From Diprion similis (taxonomy: Eukaryota > Arthropoda > Insecta > Hymenoptera > Diprionidae): a stretch of 64,000 nucleotides of DNA. Each line of letters starts with the position of its first letter. Position 1 is the stretch's first letter. The notes below the pieces were generated by a model. The model saw nothing but the letters and a program-made list of their open reading frames with translations, was not told where the DNA came from and made no database searches. The stretch lies in the NCBI RefSeq assembly GCF_021155765.1, contig NC_060112.1:16492001-16556000 (forward strand). Direction: 5' to 3'. The position numbers were made by a program, and so were the translations under genes. This document shows positions 63,401 through 64,000 of the stretch, piece after piece.

Positions 63401-64000
63401 CCTGGGGATCCAAGTTTAGCTAACGGAAGTGTCGCTGTGGATGTGAGTAAATAGTTATTACTGTTCGTTTATTTGATATTAATCCACAATCCTTTAGATA
63501 AAACGTATCTAAGAACAAGTTAAATCAAGCAATGGTTTCCAGTCTATCAAACGAAATTGATGTGATGTAGGTACTGTTGACAGAAATTTATTGGTGTAAT
63601 AAAATCGCCATGCAGACTTTTTACCACCAGATCCAATTTCGGCGGATAATTTTAATCGGCGCTGATTTATGGTCTACAAATACCACAATAATGAGTGTCG
63701 TAAAAAAGACTGCCTCATGCCGCCGGTTTCCTGTCCATAATGATTTAACAAGATACTCAAGTTTTGTTTACTGTCACAGTAGCGCGATATCAATTTCGTT
63801 GGTTTTCCCTAAACGACATGAGGGAAGAACCTGTTTAGAGTCTCTTGCGTCACTCGTACGTGATGTAACTACATCTCATGCGTTCTTCGTGCACTGAATT
63901 TCCTCATGTTTTCGTACTTTTAGTCTCGAGTGGGGTTTTCAGTCAGCGCCAATAACGCCTGGTCTTACGAACCTCAAGTGTTAAAACAGCGCCAATTTGC
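60429..64000 (+). CDS. Secreted serpin, 5' part (exons 1-4 visible, runs off the window)
   Basis: Exons 60429-60594, 62809-62998, 63355-63442 and 63924-64000 join in phase, with donors GTGAGT (three times) and acceptors TTTCAG, TGTTCAG and TTTTAG. Exon 1 encodes a signal peptide (MTLVTSLVALFSFALATTTS, mature from about ADN) and a short N-terminal extension. Exon 2 carries the diagnostic serpin core: helix A (AVEAVLSVALKLQAID), NFLVSPLAVAGALGQLMLGA (the serpin NxxxSPxSi..ALxMLxxGA signature) and the KKQIAILLTL helix. Exons 3-4 add a Ser/Asn/Ala-rich segment and then SRVGFSVSANNAWSY, likely the start of the strand/helix after helix C. Serpins are suicide inhibitors of serine proteases; in insects many act in haemolymph on the Toll and melanisation cascades. 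The reactive-centre loop lies outside the window, so inhibitory status and target cannot be judged. Introns are 2214, 356 and 481 bp. Confidence 0.88.
60595..62808 (+). other. Serpin intron 1 (2.2 kb, AT-rich)
   Basis: Begins with GTGAGT and ends with TATTTCAG. It contains a 166-codon open frame at 62013-62513 that starts with TTG, has no recognisable domain and is AT-rich; I regard this as chance. No transposon ends or nested gene were recognised. Confidence 0.6.

Overview
This window is eukaryotic and almost certainly comes from an insect nuclear genome. The evidence is three intron-interrupted protein genes with GT-AG introns, one single-exon gene for a long-type Toll receptor, an insect-style serpin, TATA-driven small secreted-protein genes, microsatellites, and TA- or 8-bp-duplicating DNA transposons. 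Plentiful CpG, GC-rich islands in AT-rich flanks and roughly 100-bp introns fit Hymenoptera, but the order is inference. I saw no tRNA, rRNA, CRISPR or operon-like organisation.

Layout. 1-17.3 kb is mostly non-coding, with isolated exon-like segments on the + strand. The best is a terminal exon at 16872-17059 with a strong acceptor and a downstream AATAAA; its gene is unidentified. 19.8-24.9 kb is the Toll gene on the - strand: a GC-rich uninterrupted CDS (20740-24690, 1316 aa), a long AT-rich 3' region full of microsatellites, and a GC-rich leader. 25-38 kb is intergenic, with simple repeats, a 245-bp hAT-type MITE (30052-30296) and a two-exon gene for a Gly/Tyr-rich secreted peptide (31804-32160). 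38-40 kb holds a candidate first coding exon and a second TATA-driven short ORF.

40.56-46.20 kb is the most notable region. It is a 5.6-kb DNA transposon with 44-bp terminal inverted repeats (42/44 identical) flanked by TA. It carries a complete, intron-containing Tc1/mariner-superfamily transposase (368 aa, DD42D by my count), two 447-bp tandem repeats between its stop codon and an AATAAA, and an antisense exon at the right end with a splice donor and a weak resemblance to a transposase helix-turn-helix. Two shorter elements sharing unusual inverted ends follow at 46.2 and 47.5 kb. 47.9-60.4 kb is intergenic with a cluster of small hairpins. 60.4-64.0 kb is the 5' part of a secreted serpin gene (four exons visible) that runs off the window.

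The genes are independent loci. Toll receptors and serpins both occur in insect extracellular signalling and immunity, but nothing here links these two functionally.
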